64,000 nucleotides of DNA from Coenobita brevimanus (GCA_032717465.1 CM064653.1:36047103-36111102), one strand, 5' to 3'. Positions 1-11,464 are shown, counted from the first letter of the stretch. The notes: generated from the sequence alone by a model not told the origin. Program-made: numbers and translations.

Positions 1-730
1 ATCTGTCAGTACCATCAAAGTCATCTGGGGTGTTCCGCCAATTTCCTTTCCCCAACATTTCACATTGTCTTCAACTTCATACAAATTTTCCTCAACTTTG
101 CACTGATTTTTCCGGCTTTTCATGCCTTATCTCAGTTTTTCCCCTTTTTCACCAAGTTTCCCCACTTATCCACAATTTTCCTCCATTTCCTTCCACAACT
201 TTCCCCAGTTCTTTCGCTAACGTTACCTGGAGTTACCTTAAAATCGCACCAACTCTTCCAGATATTTTTTTTGTTTTTCTTGATTTTTTTCTCAGCTTTT
301 CCTGTTTTTAAAGTTTTCATAATTGCCTCAAAATGATTTCAGCTTTCTCCAAAATTTTCCAGTGTTTTCATTGATTTTCCTAACTTTCTTCCCCATATTT
401 CCCCCTAATCTTTCACTCTATCCATATACTTTCGCCAAATTTTCCTATTCTGCTTCATAATTCATCCTACATTTCCTCCAATTTTCCTAACTCATCCTCC
501 CAAAATCCCTAGTTTCCCAGGTTTATCAAAATTTTCCCTAAATTTTTCCCTTTTCTCACCTTATTTTCTCACCTTATTTTTTTCTCATTTACCATCTTCT
601 TCCCCTTTAATTTTACAGCGTCTCATCTGTCGTCATTAAGATTTTTTCATAGTTTATCGAAATTTTCCCAAGTGTACCCCAGATATTCCTAACTGTTCAT
701 TTTCTTTCTCCGCCAAAGTTTTCTTGACCA
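1..730. repeat. T/C-rich low-complexity DNA
   Basis: The stretch is a degenerate run of short phrases built on TTTTCC and AATTTTCC, with no sustained period. Open frames here are short and phenylalanine/serine/proline-rich, as expected from base composition. I see no domain, splice structure or RNA gene. Confidence 0.5.
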
Positions 731-731
731 A

Positions 732-1262
732 CACATTCCCAGTACATCATGCCTGATTACCAGTACACATTCCCAGTTACATCATGCCTAATTACCAGTA
801 CACATTCCCAGCTACATCATGCCTAATTTCCAGTACACATTCCCCGTTACATCATGCCTAATTACCAGTTCACACTCCCAGTACATCATGCCTAATTACC
901 AGTACACATTCCCAGTACATCATGTCTAATTACCAGTACACATTCCCAGTCCATCATGCCTAATTACCAGTCCACACTCCCGGTATATCATGCCTAATTA
1001 CCAGTACACATTCCCAGTACATCATGCCTAATTACCAGTACACATTCCCAGTACATCATGCCTAATTACCAGTACACATTCCCAGTACATCATGCCTAAT
1101 TACCAGTACACATTCCCAGTACATCATGCCTAATTACCAGTACACATTCCCAGTACATCATGCCTAATTACCAGTACACATCCCCAGTACATCATGCCTG
1201 ATTACCAGTACACATTCCCAGTTACATCATGCCTGATTGCCAGTACATATTCCCAGTTACAT
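732..1262. repeat. 34-35 bp minisatellite, about 15 copies
   Basis: A head-to-tail unit of 34 bp, or 35 bp where an extra T is present, carries the phrases CATGCCTAATTACCAG and ACACATTCCCAGT. Central copies (about 1010-1190) are nearly identical. Copies at both edges differ more, for example GCCTGATTAC at the two ends and GCGTAG at the right end. This edge decay is typical of arrays homogenised by unequal exchange. No open frame runs through it. Confidence 0.92.
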
Positions 1263-1320
1263 CAAGCGTAGTACTTCTAAGAAAAGTTAGAGCTAAGAGC
1301 GGCTAATGGACTCAAAGGGT

Positions 1321-1323
<3 letters not shown>

Positions 1324-1365
<42 letters not shown>
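1324..1365. repeat. (TC)n microsatellite
   Basis: About 21 uninterrupted CT dinucleotides mark the start of a long polypyrimidine block. Confidence 0.97.
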
Positions 1366-1367
<2 letters not shown>

Positions 1368-2040
1368 GTATTATGCTTTACCCCTTCTCCTTCGTCCCCC
1401 ATCCTCCTTGTACCACTATCTCATACAGCCTTTTTCCTCTCCTCCTTCCCCTCTTCCATCATCATCATCATCATTTTATTCACTATTACCACCTCCTCCT
1501 CCTCCTCCTCATCTCATCTCTTCTCTTCTTTTCCTCATATCCTTTTTCGAATCTTCTCCCACTCTCCTCTTCTCCTCTTTCCTCACCCGTCTCCTCTTCT
1601 TTCTCGTCTCTCCCTACCACCTTCTTCCTCTTCCTCCTCTTCCATCTCATATCCTTTTATATATCCCTCTTCCAATCTCGTCTTTCACCTCTTTCCTTTC
1701 TCTTATCTTCTCTACTTCCTGCATCGCGTTTATATCCTTCTCGCGTTCTCCTTCTATCCTTTCCGTATCCTTCTTCCTCTCTTCTTTGTTGTTGTTGTTA
1801 TTCTTGTTCTTGTTGTTGTTCTTGTTCTCCTCCTCCTCCTCCTCCTCCTCGCCATAGCTTTCATCTTATTGCCAGAGGACAAAGGGAGCAGGAAGGAGAT
1901 GCAAGGGGGAACATATGCTAGTCTCCCTTTCATCATTTTATTCTATTCTCCCTTTTTCTTCTTTCATTTTCTTTTTCGTTTTCTTTTGTATACAGTATAT
2001 TTGTTCCTTCTTCCCTTTTTTCATTATATTTTTTCTCATC
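1366..2040. repeat. Polypyrimidine block with trinucleotide runs
   Basis: The strand is mostly C and T. It contains a short (TCA)n near 1456-1473, (CTC)n near 1494-1519, (TTG)n near 1785-1820 and (CTC)n near 1829-1850. The long serine/leucine/phenylalanine frames on this strand exist because TAA, TAG and TGA all need purines, so they are not taken as genes. Confidence 0.8.
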
Positions 2041-2331
2041 TTATTTTCTTTCTTCCTATTTGTCCCATCTTTCCTGTCACTTCTTATTGCTTTTCTTTCC
2101 TTTACAGGTGGCTTTACATTGAGTGACAAACCAAATGGTTTCCTGTAAGCCAAGAAACCATTTCCAACGCTGGGTGGTAACCATATAACCAAACCATACG
2201 TGTTCCCTATGTGTCAACAAGTGGGTTGATGGAGGGTTAGTGTCCCTCCCTGTAAAACATATAACTCAAAGTCAAATGGCCACCCCTTACGGGATTATGG
2301 CGTCTGGCAATAGATAGATAGATTGATTTTC
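2040..2331 (+). mobile_element. SINE-like element, copy A
   Basis: A dispersed element of about 290 bp is alignable almost end to end with copy B at 22800-23087. In order it has a pyrimidine-rich lead (2050-2107) ending in a CAG/GTGG junction, a conserved central domain (about 2108-2195, with GAGTGACAAACC and GGGTGGTAACCATATAACC), a middle part, and a 3' tail (2277-2325) that ends in (GATA)n. The central domain recurs in copies C, D and E. The tail matches the 3' terminus of the LINE at 61800-62315 at 41 of 44 positions. No protein is encoded. A non-autonomous retroposon mobilised by that LINE family is the best reading. A tRNA-like promoter is not evident in this copy. Confidence 0.75.
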
Positions 2332-3640
2332 TTTCTCTTTTTCCTACGCTATTTTTCTCTTCATTGTTTTCCTTACAATATTTCTCATTTCTTTTCCTTC
2401 CCTTTCCTTTCATTTTATATTCTTTTTTCATTTTCCTTTTAATTTTTTGTTATTCTGGATTCGTATCTTCCCCCTTTATTCTCATCCTCTTCCTTGCTTA
2501 CTTCTTCCTTAATCCTCTCTTCTTCCTTTATTCTTTTCCTCCTACGTTTCTTTTCTTACCTTCTTCATATGTTCTTATTTCTCCCTCTGTTCTTTTCCTC
2601 TATGTTCTTCCTTTCTTCTCCCGTGATTCCTTCTTTCTTCCTTTATCTTTTTTTCTTCTTCCTTATCCCGTCATCTCTTTTTATTTTTTCATTCTTCATT
2701 TTAGTGTTATTACTCGTATTTTTCGCCTTAACTTTTCATCTGGCTTTTTCTTCGCCTTTCTTCCATGTGTTCTCCCTCCGTTATTACCTCTCTCCTGCCA
2801 TTTTTTTCTTCATCCTTCTTTTCTCGTCCCTTCATCCTTTCTTCTCCCTGGTTTCATCTTTTTCTTCTCCCTTCATCGTTTTTGCTTCCTCCATCCCCTT
2901 TCGCACTTCACCATTTTTCTCCCTTCATCTTTTTTTTCATTTTCCTTCATTGTTAGCATCTCCCTTCATCATCTTATTTCTCAGTCCATTTTCTTCTTTT
3001 CCTTCCTCCTTCTCCTCCTCCTTCTTGTCTCCCACTCACGTCTTCCACTTCGTATCATTTTCTTCTTTCCTTTCTCGGTTCCGCTCCTCCACTCCCCTAT
3101 CCCTCTTTCACTCCTCCCTGTCCCCCTCCCTCTCCTTTTCCATCATCTCCTTTCTCCCTGGCTATACCCTTTCTGTCTTCCTCTTCCTGCTCTCCTTCCT
3201 TCTCCCTTCTCTCGCCCTCTTTCTCCCCCGACATTCCTCTCCTACTCCCTCATCCCTCTCTCCTTCACTGTCCTTCCGTCCTTCTTTCCACATTTTGCTG
3301 CTCCTCTTTCTCTCCCCCCTCCTCCTCCCGTTCCCTCTCAGCCTCCTTCCCTCTGCTTCCTCTTCATCCTTATCACCCTTCTATGCACCCTTTCCTCTCT
3401 CTCCCTCGCTCTCCTTCCTCGCCTCTCCGCATTTGGCCTCTCCTCTTTGCTGCTCCCTTCCTCTCTCCTTGTCCCTGTCACTCTTTCCCACCCTCCTCTT
3501 TTCTTCCTTTCTCTCTCCCACCCTCTTCCTCCCTCTTCCTCCCTCCTCTTCCTCCTTCCTCACCCACCCTCCTCCATTTCCCCTCTCTCTCCCACCCTCC
3601 TCCTTTCCTCCTCTCTCCCCCCCTCTTCCTCCCCCCCCCC
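2332..3640. repeat. 1.3 kb polypyrimidine block
   Basis: More than nine tenths of the bases on this strand are C or T, drifting from TTTCTTCC-rich to CCCTCCTCC-rich toward the right and ending in a C run near 3630-3642. Frames of over 400 codons cross it in two registers, which shows they are compositional rather than genic. Confidence 0.85.
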
Positions 3641-3691
3641 CCGGGAAAATTTATGTGAGGTTCAATGTGGTGTCAGTCTCAGTCCTGTTGA

Positions 3692-3692
<1 letters not shown>

Positions 3693-3751
<59 letters not shown>
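3693..3751. repeat. (CT)n microsatellite
   Basis: About 29 perfect CT units. Confidence 0.97.
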
Positions 3752-3754
<3 letters not shown>

Positions 3755-4344
3755 ATAGTAAACAGCTCGATATAGTAAGTGTGAAAAACAGACAGACACA
3801 GATACACAGACAGGCAGGCAAGCAGACAGTAGGAAGGAAGAGGGAGACTCCTTTATATTGCAGTATCTCCAACTAAACTAATAACAATAAAGAGAGACCT
3901 TCTAAATCTTTGTCTTCTATGACCTTCTTCTCCTCAGTACTTTTTCATAACCTTTTTCTTCCATTTACCTGTCATTTCTTTACACCCATTTTCTGTTTTT
4001 CATGTTTCTTTTTCTTTTCATGTAGATCGCTCCAAAGTTTTATCATTTCCTGTATTTTCTTTTTCTTTATCACTTTCTTTTTCATTTTTATTTTTTCAAC
4101 TTATAATTCTGTCTTATTTATATTAATTTCTTTTATGCATTTACTCAGCATCTTTCTCCTTCAACCTTTTTTTCTGCACATTTTGATTCTTTTAATTGAC
4201 CAGTGTTTCTCTGTAGATCTTGTTTCCAGTCTGAGAGAGAGAGAGAGAGAGTCACCAACACGACTTATTTCTCTATTTTCTCTTTTTCCTACTTTTTATG
4301 GCCATTTCCTCAACAATGGGCTGAGAGGAAAAGTTAGAGTGTTA
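3752..4344. other. No recognisable feature
   Basis: T-rich DNA with a short (GACA)-like stretch near 3788-3830 and a short (GA)n at 4233-4250. The one longer frame (3910-4350) is a hydrophobic phenylalanine/leucine composition artefact without a recognisable domain. Confidence 0.4.
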
Positions 4345-4875
4345 TTGTAGGTGAGGGTGAAGCTATTGTAGGTGAGGGAGAGGCTATTGTAGGTGAGGGA
4401 GAGGCGAGTGTAGGTGAGGGAGTGGGTATTGTAGGTGAGGGAGTGGGTATTGTAGGTGAGGGAGTGGATATTGTAGGTGAGGGAGTGGGAATTGTAGGTG
4501 AGGGAGTGGGAATTGTAGGTGAGGGAGTGGGTATTGTAGGTGAGGGGGTGTGTATTGTAGATGACGGAGTGGGAATTGTAGGTGAGGGAGTGAGTATTCT
4601 AGGTGAGGGGGGGTGTATTGTAGGTGAGGGAGTGGGTATTGTCGGTGGGTGAGTGGGTATTGTTGGTGGGTGAGTGGGTATTATAGGTGGGGGAGTGGGT
4701 ATTGTAGGTGGGGGAGAGGCTATTTTAGGTGAGGGAGTGGGTATTGTAGGTGGGGGAGTGGGTATTGTAGGTGAGGGAGTGGGTATTGTAGGTGGGGGAG
4801 TGGGTATTGTAGGTGGGGGAGTGGGTATTGTAGGTGGGGGAGCGGGTATTGTAGGTGGGGGAATGGGTATTATAA
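4345..4875. repeat. 21-bp G-rich minisatellite, about 25 copies
   Basis: The unit is GGTGAGGGAGTGGGTATTGTA. Being seven codons long, it keeps a frame open (GEGVGIV repeats on the plus strand) through 4422-4652 and, after a break, 4674-4880. Left copies mostly read GTGAGGG and right copies GTGGGGG, so two sub-families grew side by side. There is no start context, flanking coding sequence or non-repeat domain, so I call a repeat and not a gene. The G-runs could form quadruplexes. Confidence 0.92.
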
Positions 4876-5560
<685 letters not shown>

Positions 5561-5729
5561 TCCCCTTTACCGTTTCAGCCTGTCTCTCTTCCACCACTTT
5601 TTCCTCTGCCTCACATTGTTCTTCCTTCCCCTGCTTCCCTTCCCCTCTCCCTCCCCTCCCTCCGCCTCCCCCACATGAAGGTTGTGTGGCACTGTAAACC
5701 CTTTTTCTTTGGGGAGGGAGATTAATTCA

Positions 5730-6245
5730 TGAGAGTGTGGGGAAGGTCAGGGAAGAGGAGGAGGAAGAGTAAGAGGAAGAGGAGGAGAAGGAGTAAGAGA
5801 AGGAGGAGGAGGAGTAAGAGGCGAAGTTTGAAGAGGAGGAGGAAGAAGAGGAAGAATAAGAACAGGAAGAGGAACGGAGTAGCAGTAGAAAAGGAAGAGG
5901 AGCAGCAGTATTAGGAGGAGTATGAGGAGGAGCAGAAGAGGAGGAAGAAGAGTTGGAAGAGCATGAGGAAGTGAGGAAAGATAGAAGGTGATAGGGGAGG
6001 AAGAGCTGAAGGAAGGAGGAGGAGGAGGTGAAAAAGGGAGGAAGCTGGAATAAAAGAAGTGGGCAGAAAGAGGAGGAGGAGAAGGAAGTAAAGAAAAATT
6101 CGAAACTGAAAGAGGAGGAGGAGGGAGGAAAAAAAAACGGGAAAATTGAGAACTGGAGGAGGTAATGGGCGAAGAAGAAGAAGAAGGAAGAAAGAAGATG
6201 GCGAAGAAGAGGAGAAATAAATGAAAGAAGGAAGAAAAGCGCGAC
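5730..6245. repeat. Polypurine (GGA/AGA)n block
   Basis: AGG, AAG and GAG triplets run for about 500 bp on the plus strand. They give arginine/lysine-rich frames on plus and serine/leucine/proline-rich frames on minus. It starts only 170 bp after the (CT)n array, so strand polarity flips across 5560-5730. Confidence 0.85.
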
Positions 6246-6315
6246 TTACGGCACAAAGGTCACAGGTCAAGATGGTGGTCGTGTGTGCATATTTCATCGA
6301 TACTTCTTTAAAAAC

Positions 6316-6632
6316 ACTTTCAGACCGAAGACCTCATTTTTTGCTTTCTCCTGACGATTTTATTCAGCTAAGGAGGGATTTGTCGAACTGGGGGGGTTAG
6401 ATAGTCATTAATCTATTCTGTTGGTTTATTATTGCTACGCCCAGACGATTTTATTCATCTTAGGGGAGACCTTTCGTACTGAAGGTGGTGAAGAGGTCAA
6501 TGAAAACTTTACCTAACCCCGCCTAACCCCCCCCCCTCCAGTTAGAAAAACCTCCCCTAAACAACAAAAATAATCGTCTGGATGTGTCAAGAATTATATG
6601 TAGATTAAATTGTACTGAAAGGGTTAGTCTTG
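6316..6632. mobile_element. MITE-1 family, composite or rearranged copy
   Basis: Several pieces of the palindromic MITE-1 family lie here: GACGATTTTATTCAGCTAAGG at about 6353-6373, CAGACGATTTTATTCATCTTA at about 6442-6462, an inverted AATAATCGTCTGG at about 6570-6582, and the terminal phrase TACTGAAAGGGTTAG at about 6612-6626. The order suggests two adjacent or nested copies. No coding sequence. Confidence 0.55.
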
Positions 6633-6819
6633 AAAAATCGTCCCGTAGCAGCAAAATTTAAAAAAAACAAAAACCCGCCGTCCTTCGATCGAGTCCTTAC
6701 AGTGAGAGGTGAAGAATTTGGGGGTGTTTGCGTAGGTGATGGATTTTGCTTCAAGTCTCACCTCGCTGCATGGGTTAGGGGAGGTCAGGGGTCAGGGTCA
6801 AGGCTGGGCGTCTTTATTA

Positions 6820-7300
6820 TTGTTTTTGTTATTGTTTTTGTTATTATTATTATTATTAGTAGTAGTAGTAGCAGTAATTGTTGTAGTAGTAATAGTATCA
6901 TCATTGTTATTTTTGTTGCTCTTGTCGTTACTGTTCTTCTTGCTATCGTTGCTGATGTTAAAAATTTCCATTGACTTTTTATTAATTTTTAACTCATTTT
7001 GCAGGTTTGTGTCTGGCTGGCGTTGGGTGAGTAGAAACCTTCAGTATTACTCTTAATTATTGCACTTTGTATAATTATTTTGCGTACTTCTTCTTCTTCT
7101 TCTTCTTATTATTATTATTATTGTTGTTGTTATTATCATTAATATTATATTATCGCCGTCGTCGTCGACATTATGGGTATTGGTGTCGTAATTATCGTTA
7201 TTATTTACTTTATCATCATAATTGACATCATCATCATCGTCATCACCTTCGCCGTCTTCATCACCATCGTCATCATAGCCATCATAATTAGTTTACTTGT
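6820..7300. repeat. Trinucleotide cluster (ATT, GTA, TTC, ATC)
   Basis: Short runs of TTA/ATT (6838-6860), GTA (6859-6872), TTC then TTA (7088-7125), and ATC/GTC (7150-7290) follow each other with point changes. Valine/isoleucine-rich frames across them are repeat products. Confidence 0.75.
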
Positions 7301-7459
7301 CAGTTAGTGCAGTCACATTAAAGATGCAGTGTATCAAGTGAGTGGATGGTACACACCCTCACATAGCGCTGAAGGGGGCGAAGAAAAATAATATCCCAAA
7401 CAGAATTACCGACACACGTAACTCATCAGTCCAAATGACCACAACAAAACAAAAGCAAT

Positions 7460-7464
<5 letters not shown>

Positions 7465-7534
<70 letters not shown>
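7465..7534. repeat. (CT)n microsatellite
   Basis: About 35 perfect CT units. Confidence 0.97.
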
Positions 7535-7536
<2 letters not shown>

Positions 7537-7664
7537 ATAACCATCAGCCCTGGGAACTATTACAACTATTGGAAGCGAAGGTCAGACTGCCGATAGTAGG
7601 AGATTCATTTAACTGCCCAGCGGAAAATAGGAAGGTTGTTAGCGGTCGGTGTAATTGTGTGGTT

Positions 7665-8185
7665 TGATTGATGGTGTGGTGGTGGGGTGAGTGAGGGAGA
7701 GTGTGGTGGTTGCGGTGGTGGTGGGGTGAGTGAGGGAGAGTGTGGTGGTGGTGTAGTGGTGGCGGTGGTGGTGAGGGGGAGTGTGTGGAGGGGGGGGTGA
7801 GTGAGGGAGAGGGTGTGATGGTGGTGAGAGTGAGAGAGGGTGTGTGGTGGTGGTGGTGGTGAGAGTGAGAGAGGGTGTGTGGTGGTGGTGGTGGTGAGAG
7901 TGAGAGAGAGGGTGTGTGGTGGTGGTGGTGGTAAGAGTGAGAGGGTGTGTGGTGGTGGTGAGAATGAGAGAGGTGTGTGATGGTGGTGATGATGGTGGGA
8001 AAGAGTGTGTGGTGGTGGTGAGATTGAAGGTGTGTGTAGTGGTGGTGGTGAGAATATGGGAGAGTGTGTTTAATGTGGTGGTGGTGATAGTGGTGGTTAA
8101 GGTGATGAAGTTAGTGGTGAGGATTATGGTAGTTGTGGGGAGAAAGACAGTGAGAGTGAGGGTGCCTGTTGTGGTGATGCGACGA
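7665..8185. repeat. 35-bp GT/GA-rich minisatellite, degenerate
   Basis: A unit combining (GGT)n and GAGAGTGAGAGAGGGTGTGT recurs. Starts at 7826, 7861 and 7896 give an exact 35-bp period, with decayed copies on both sides. Valine-rich plus-strand frames are products of the GTG repeat. Confidence 0.8.
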
Positions 8186-8439
8186 TGAGGTTGGTGCAGG
8201 TGATAATGACGATGACAATAATGATGTGAAGATGGTGATGATGATGATGATGATATTATAAAAACTAAAACTGGTAGGTAGTAGTTGCTGTAACAACCTA
8301 TCTACCCCCTTAACTACCCCCTAACTACCGAATTACCTTTAACCAGCCCATTACACTAATCACCTGTCAGAACCACCCGACCTTCAATAATACCATAAAA
8401 TCGCCCCCAGTTATTTGGCGTGAAAAGTAACGTTAATTA

Positions 8440-9420
8440 TTTCGCGCGTGGTTATTGAAGGGCATTGATGGGTGATAAATTGAGGGGTGATAATTTAAGG
8501 GATGATAAATTAAAGGATAATAATTTGAGAGGCGATATATAGATGGCAATTAAAGGGTTGATAATTAGAGTTGTTAATTATAGGGGCGATAATTAATAGC
8601 GTGATAATAGGTTGATAAAAAAGTAATTAAATGACGATAATTAAGCCAGTGATAATTTTAAGGGTTAATAATTGAAGCAGTGATAATTCAAAGTGTTAAT
8701 TTAAGGGATGATAACTTATTGGGAGGTATTTGAATAGTTTGATAATAAAAGAATGATATGCAAGGGTTGATAATTATATGGATGAAAATTATAAGGGTGA
8801 TGAGTGATTTATAATTGAAGGGATGATAATGGGTTGATAATTAATGGATTTATAATTAATGGGAATATAATTAATGGGTTGATTATTAATGGGTTGATAA
8901 TGGGCTGATAATTAATGGTCGATAATTTAAGTGGTGATAATGAAAGTTTTGATTGTGGAAGTAATTATAGTGCTTAATTAATGGGACTATAATTAATGGA
9001 GTGATAATTAAAGGAAAGATAAATAGTGATAATTAGAGGGATGATAGGTGAAGGAATGATAATTAAAGGGGATGGTAAATAAAGGAGTCCTAGTTAAAGG
9101 AATGATAATGCAAGGAGTGATAATTAAAGGGGCGATAATTTAAGGAATGATAAATAGTGATAATTAAAGGGGCGATAATTGATGGGGTGGAAAATAAAGG
9201 AGTGATGATTTAGGGATGATAATTGAAGGAATGATAAAGAAGACTTATAACTGATGGGGTGGCAATTGAGTGATACATAAAGGAGTTGTAATTAAACGAA
9301 AGATAATTGAGGGAGTGATAATTAGAGAGGTGGAACAGATGTCAATTAAAGGGGTGGTAATTAATGAACTAATGAATAAAGATGTAGAAATTAATGGGTA
9401 ATAATTAACACAACTAATGA
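8440..9420. repeat. AT-rich degenerate tandem array, about 16-18 bp
   Basis: For about 1 kb the phrase GTGATAATTAAAGGG and relatives (GATAATTAATGGG, GATGATAATTGAAGG) repeat with irregular spacing. There are dozens of recognisable copies but few identical neighbours, so the array appears old and no longer homogenised. Stops are frequent and there is no gene. Confidence 0.8.
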
Positions 9421-9512
9421 TGGTATAAAGGAGAGAGACTTAATAGATACAGATTATCTTACTTTAATTTAGTAATGCAGGTTTTCAAGGGGATGCTATG
9501 GAAGCGTGGTGT

Positions 9513-9514
<2 letters not shown>

Positions 9515-9547
<33 letters not shown>

Positions 9548-9558
9548 GATGATGATGA
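9515..9558. repeat. (CT)n then (GAT)n compound microsatellite
   Basis: CT runs to 9544, followed directly by four GAT units. Confidence 0.93.
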
Positions 9559-9639
9559 GTGAGAGAGTAGTAATGAATTAAAGAGGCACAGACGTGATAA
9601 GGACCTGAGGAGGTGAGTAGATGACTGTTCAGGAAAATG

Positions 9640-9675
9640 TTAATAATAATAATAATAATAATAATAACCAACAAC

Positions 9676-9714
<39 letters not shown>
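9640..9714. repeat. (AAT)n microsatellite
   Basis: Two AAT runs are separated by a short CCAACAAC interruption near 9667. Confidence 0.95.
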
Positions 9715-9889
9715 CAGCATGCATAATTAAAGAACAGAGTGAAAACATGAGTAACAAACAATAATACAGTTAAGTTTTGATGGATAAAAACACAAGCAAA
9801 ACCGGATCTACATTAAGAAATACAATATAAATGTCAGTTATATGAAAGACGGCAGAAAATAAGGCTAATAAAATAAAGAGAAGGAGCCA

Positions 9890-10214
9890 TACAAGAGTGC
9901 AACACCTGCGTCCACCACCTAGTTTAGAGGTCGAATATTTGACCTTCCTTTTGACCTTGACCTTTGACCTTTCCCCGTGACCCAACATTTCAATTATTGT
10001 TTTCAAAATCAAAAATATTTATCCATGTGTTGACCTGAGGCCTTCCACCGAGTTTAGTCAACATCGGATAAAAATCTGTTTAACTTGACCTCTTAGAGTG
10101 ACCTTGACCTTCGACCTATTGTTCTCAAAAGCAGTATGTCAGCCTTTTGGGTGATCGTCAACTCATCCACTAAGTTTCATTCAAAATTAGATTAAAACTG
10201 TTTTAGTTATTTTG

Positions 10215-10256
<42 letters not shown>

Positions 10257-10665
10257 ACGAATTTTTACCATTTCCTGTGACCTTGACCTTTGAATGGCTC
10301 GCCAAACTTGAATCCGTTGTTCTTTTGCTGGTCCCCAACATTTCCACTAAGTTTGGTTGATATCAGGTAAAAAATGTCTGAGAAGATCTTGGCCGGTGAC
10401 CGTAACTTTTGATTGAGTGTTCCCCAAATCATATCCATTTATCCTCGCCTTTGTCTCAGCCAGTTCACAGCGTTTGATTAAAATTGGACAAAAACTGTCA
10501 GTTGACCTAACCCTGTGACCTTGACCTTTGACCTCTTGTTCTCAGGAACAGTTGGTTTCCTCACAGACTGACCCTCAACCCTTCCACCAAGTTTGGTTAC
10601 GCGCTCGCAACGATCAAAACGTAACATCCACTCTTGCTTTGCGAGTGCGGGTGTAATAAGAAACG
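9890..10665. repeat. Dispersed repeat with reiterated TGACCTTGACCTTTGACC, copy 1
   Basis: Diverged units of about 110-180 bp each carry TGACCTTGACCTTTGACCT or a near match (9952-9970, 10099-10117, 10278-10292, 10516-10534), then a TTCTCAAAA segment, then CTTCCACCAAGTTTGGTT and ATCGGATAAAAACTG phrases. The reverse complement reads AGGTCAAAGGTCAAGGTCA, a direct repeat of AGGTCA spaced by one base overlapping TCAAGGTCA. The same unit order occurs at 27400-28280. Known relevance: those hexamers are half-sites bound by nuclear receptors. That they work here is not shown. Confidence 0.75.
10216..10254. repeat. (CA)n microsatellite inside the dispersed repeat
   Basis: About 19 CA units sit between two repeat units. 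The other copy of this dispersed repeat also has a (CA)n near its end (28105-28160) and a short CA-rich spot (27845-27860) at the equivalent position. Confidence 0.95.
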
Positions 10666-11159
10666 AGCTAACTAAATTTACAAAACAGAGATAACATAAA
10701 ACTACCAAGGCTGTGGTAAAGAATGATTGTAAAATAAGAAAAGTACAAAATGAAGATAGAAATGAAAAAATACAGCTGAAAAATAAGGAAAACCAAAATA
10801 ATATAGCCTAAAACCGAAAATGGACACTAAAAAAGAATGATGAATATTGACAAAATATCGCCCCAACACAGACTTGTAAGATGCTGAATGAAAAGTGAAA
10901 AGAGGAGTGAGAAAAATATGGAGGAATATATACAGAAAAGGATTGCTAGCACTTAAAACCAAAAGGAAAATGGGCAAGTAAAGATTAATAAAATGTTGGG
11001 GCTTTGTAACAACCAATAAAGTGTATAAATAAATAAATATATAAATAAAGATAAAGGTGAGTGGGCCATGCAGTGAAATGATGAGTGTAGCAGTGATTAA
11101 TATGGTTAATTGCCGTGAAATAACGACGCAAAGGTGATTAACAACGCTTTCCTCCCCAA

Positions 11160-11160
<1 letters not shown>
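10666..11160. other. A-rich DNA, no recognised feature
   Basis: A-rich sequence with short TAAATAAA runs near 11020-11045. A minus-strand frame of 177 codons (10702-11235) is hydrophobic and low in complexity, crosses the adjacent (CT)n array and shows no family motif, so I do not call it. Confidence 0.4.

Positions 11161-11163
<3 letters not shown>

Positions 11164-11198
<35 letters not shown>
11164..11198. repeat. (CT)n microsatellite
   Basis: About 17 CT units. Confidence 0.96.
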
Positions 11199-11202
<4 letters not shown>

Positions 11203-11464
11203 CTCCCCTCCCTCTAATTTCCCCTCCAGCTTCAAGTTTCCCCAGTCGTTACACCTTTTTTTCTCTCAAATTGTCCCCACCCCCTCTCTAATCATCCCCT
11301 CCCCCTCTCTAATCACCTTTCCCTCTCTGATCACCCCATTCCCTCCCTCATCACCCCTCTTCCTCCCCCTCCACTCCAATTATCCGTATCCTCCACCAAT
11401 ACCTTCTAACCGCCCTCTAACTAATCTAACCTAACCTAAGCAAAAATACCACTACTCTCATCTC

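Noticed and set aside
732..1262. CRISPR-like array
   Set aside because: Units abut with no variable spacers, and the surroundings are eukaryotic. It is an ordinary minisatellite.
2364..3758. Frames of 464 and 419 codons in two registers
   Set aside because: Two long frames over the same bases and a Ser/Leu dipeptide tail from (CT)n show a compositional origin.
4422..4652. Glycine-rich repeat protein (GVGIVGEG units)
   Set aside because: The frame exists because the 21-bp unit is a multiple of three without stops. There is no flanking exon or signal sequence, and the frame breaks inside the array.
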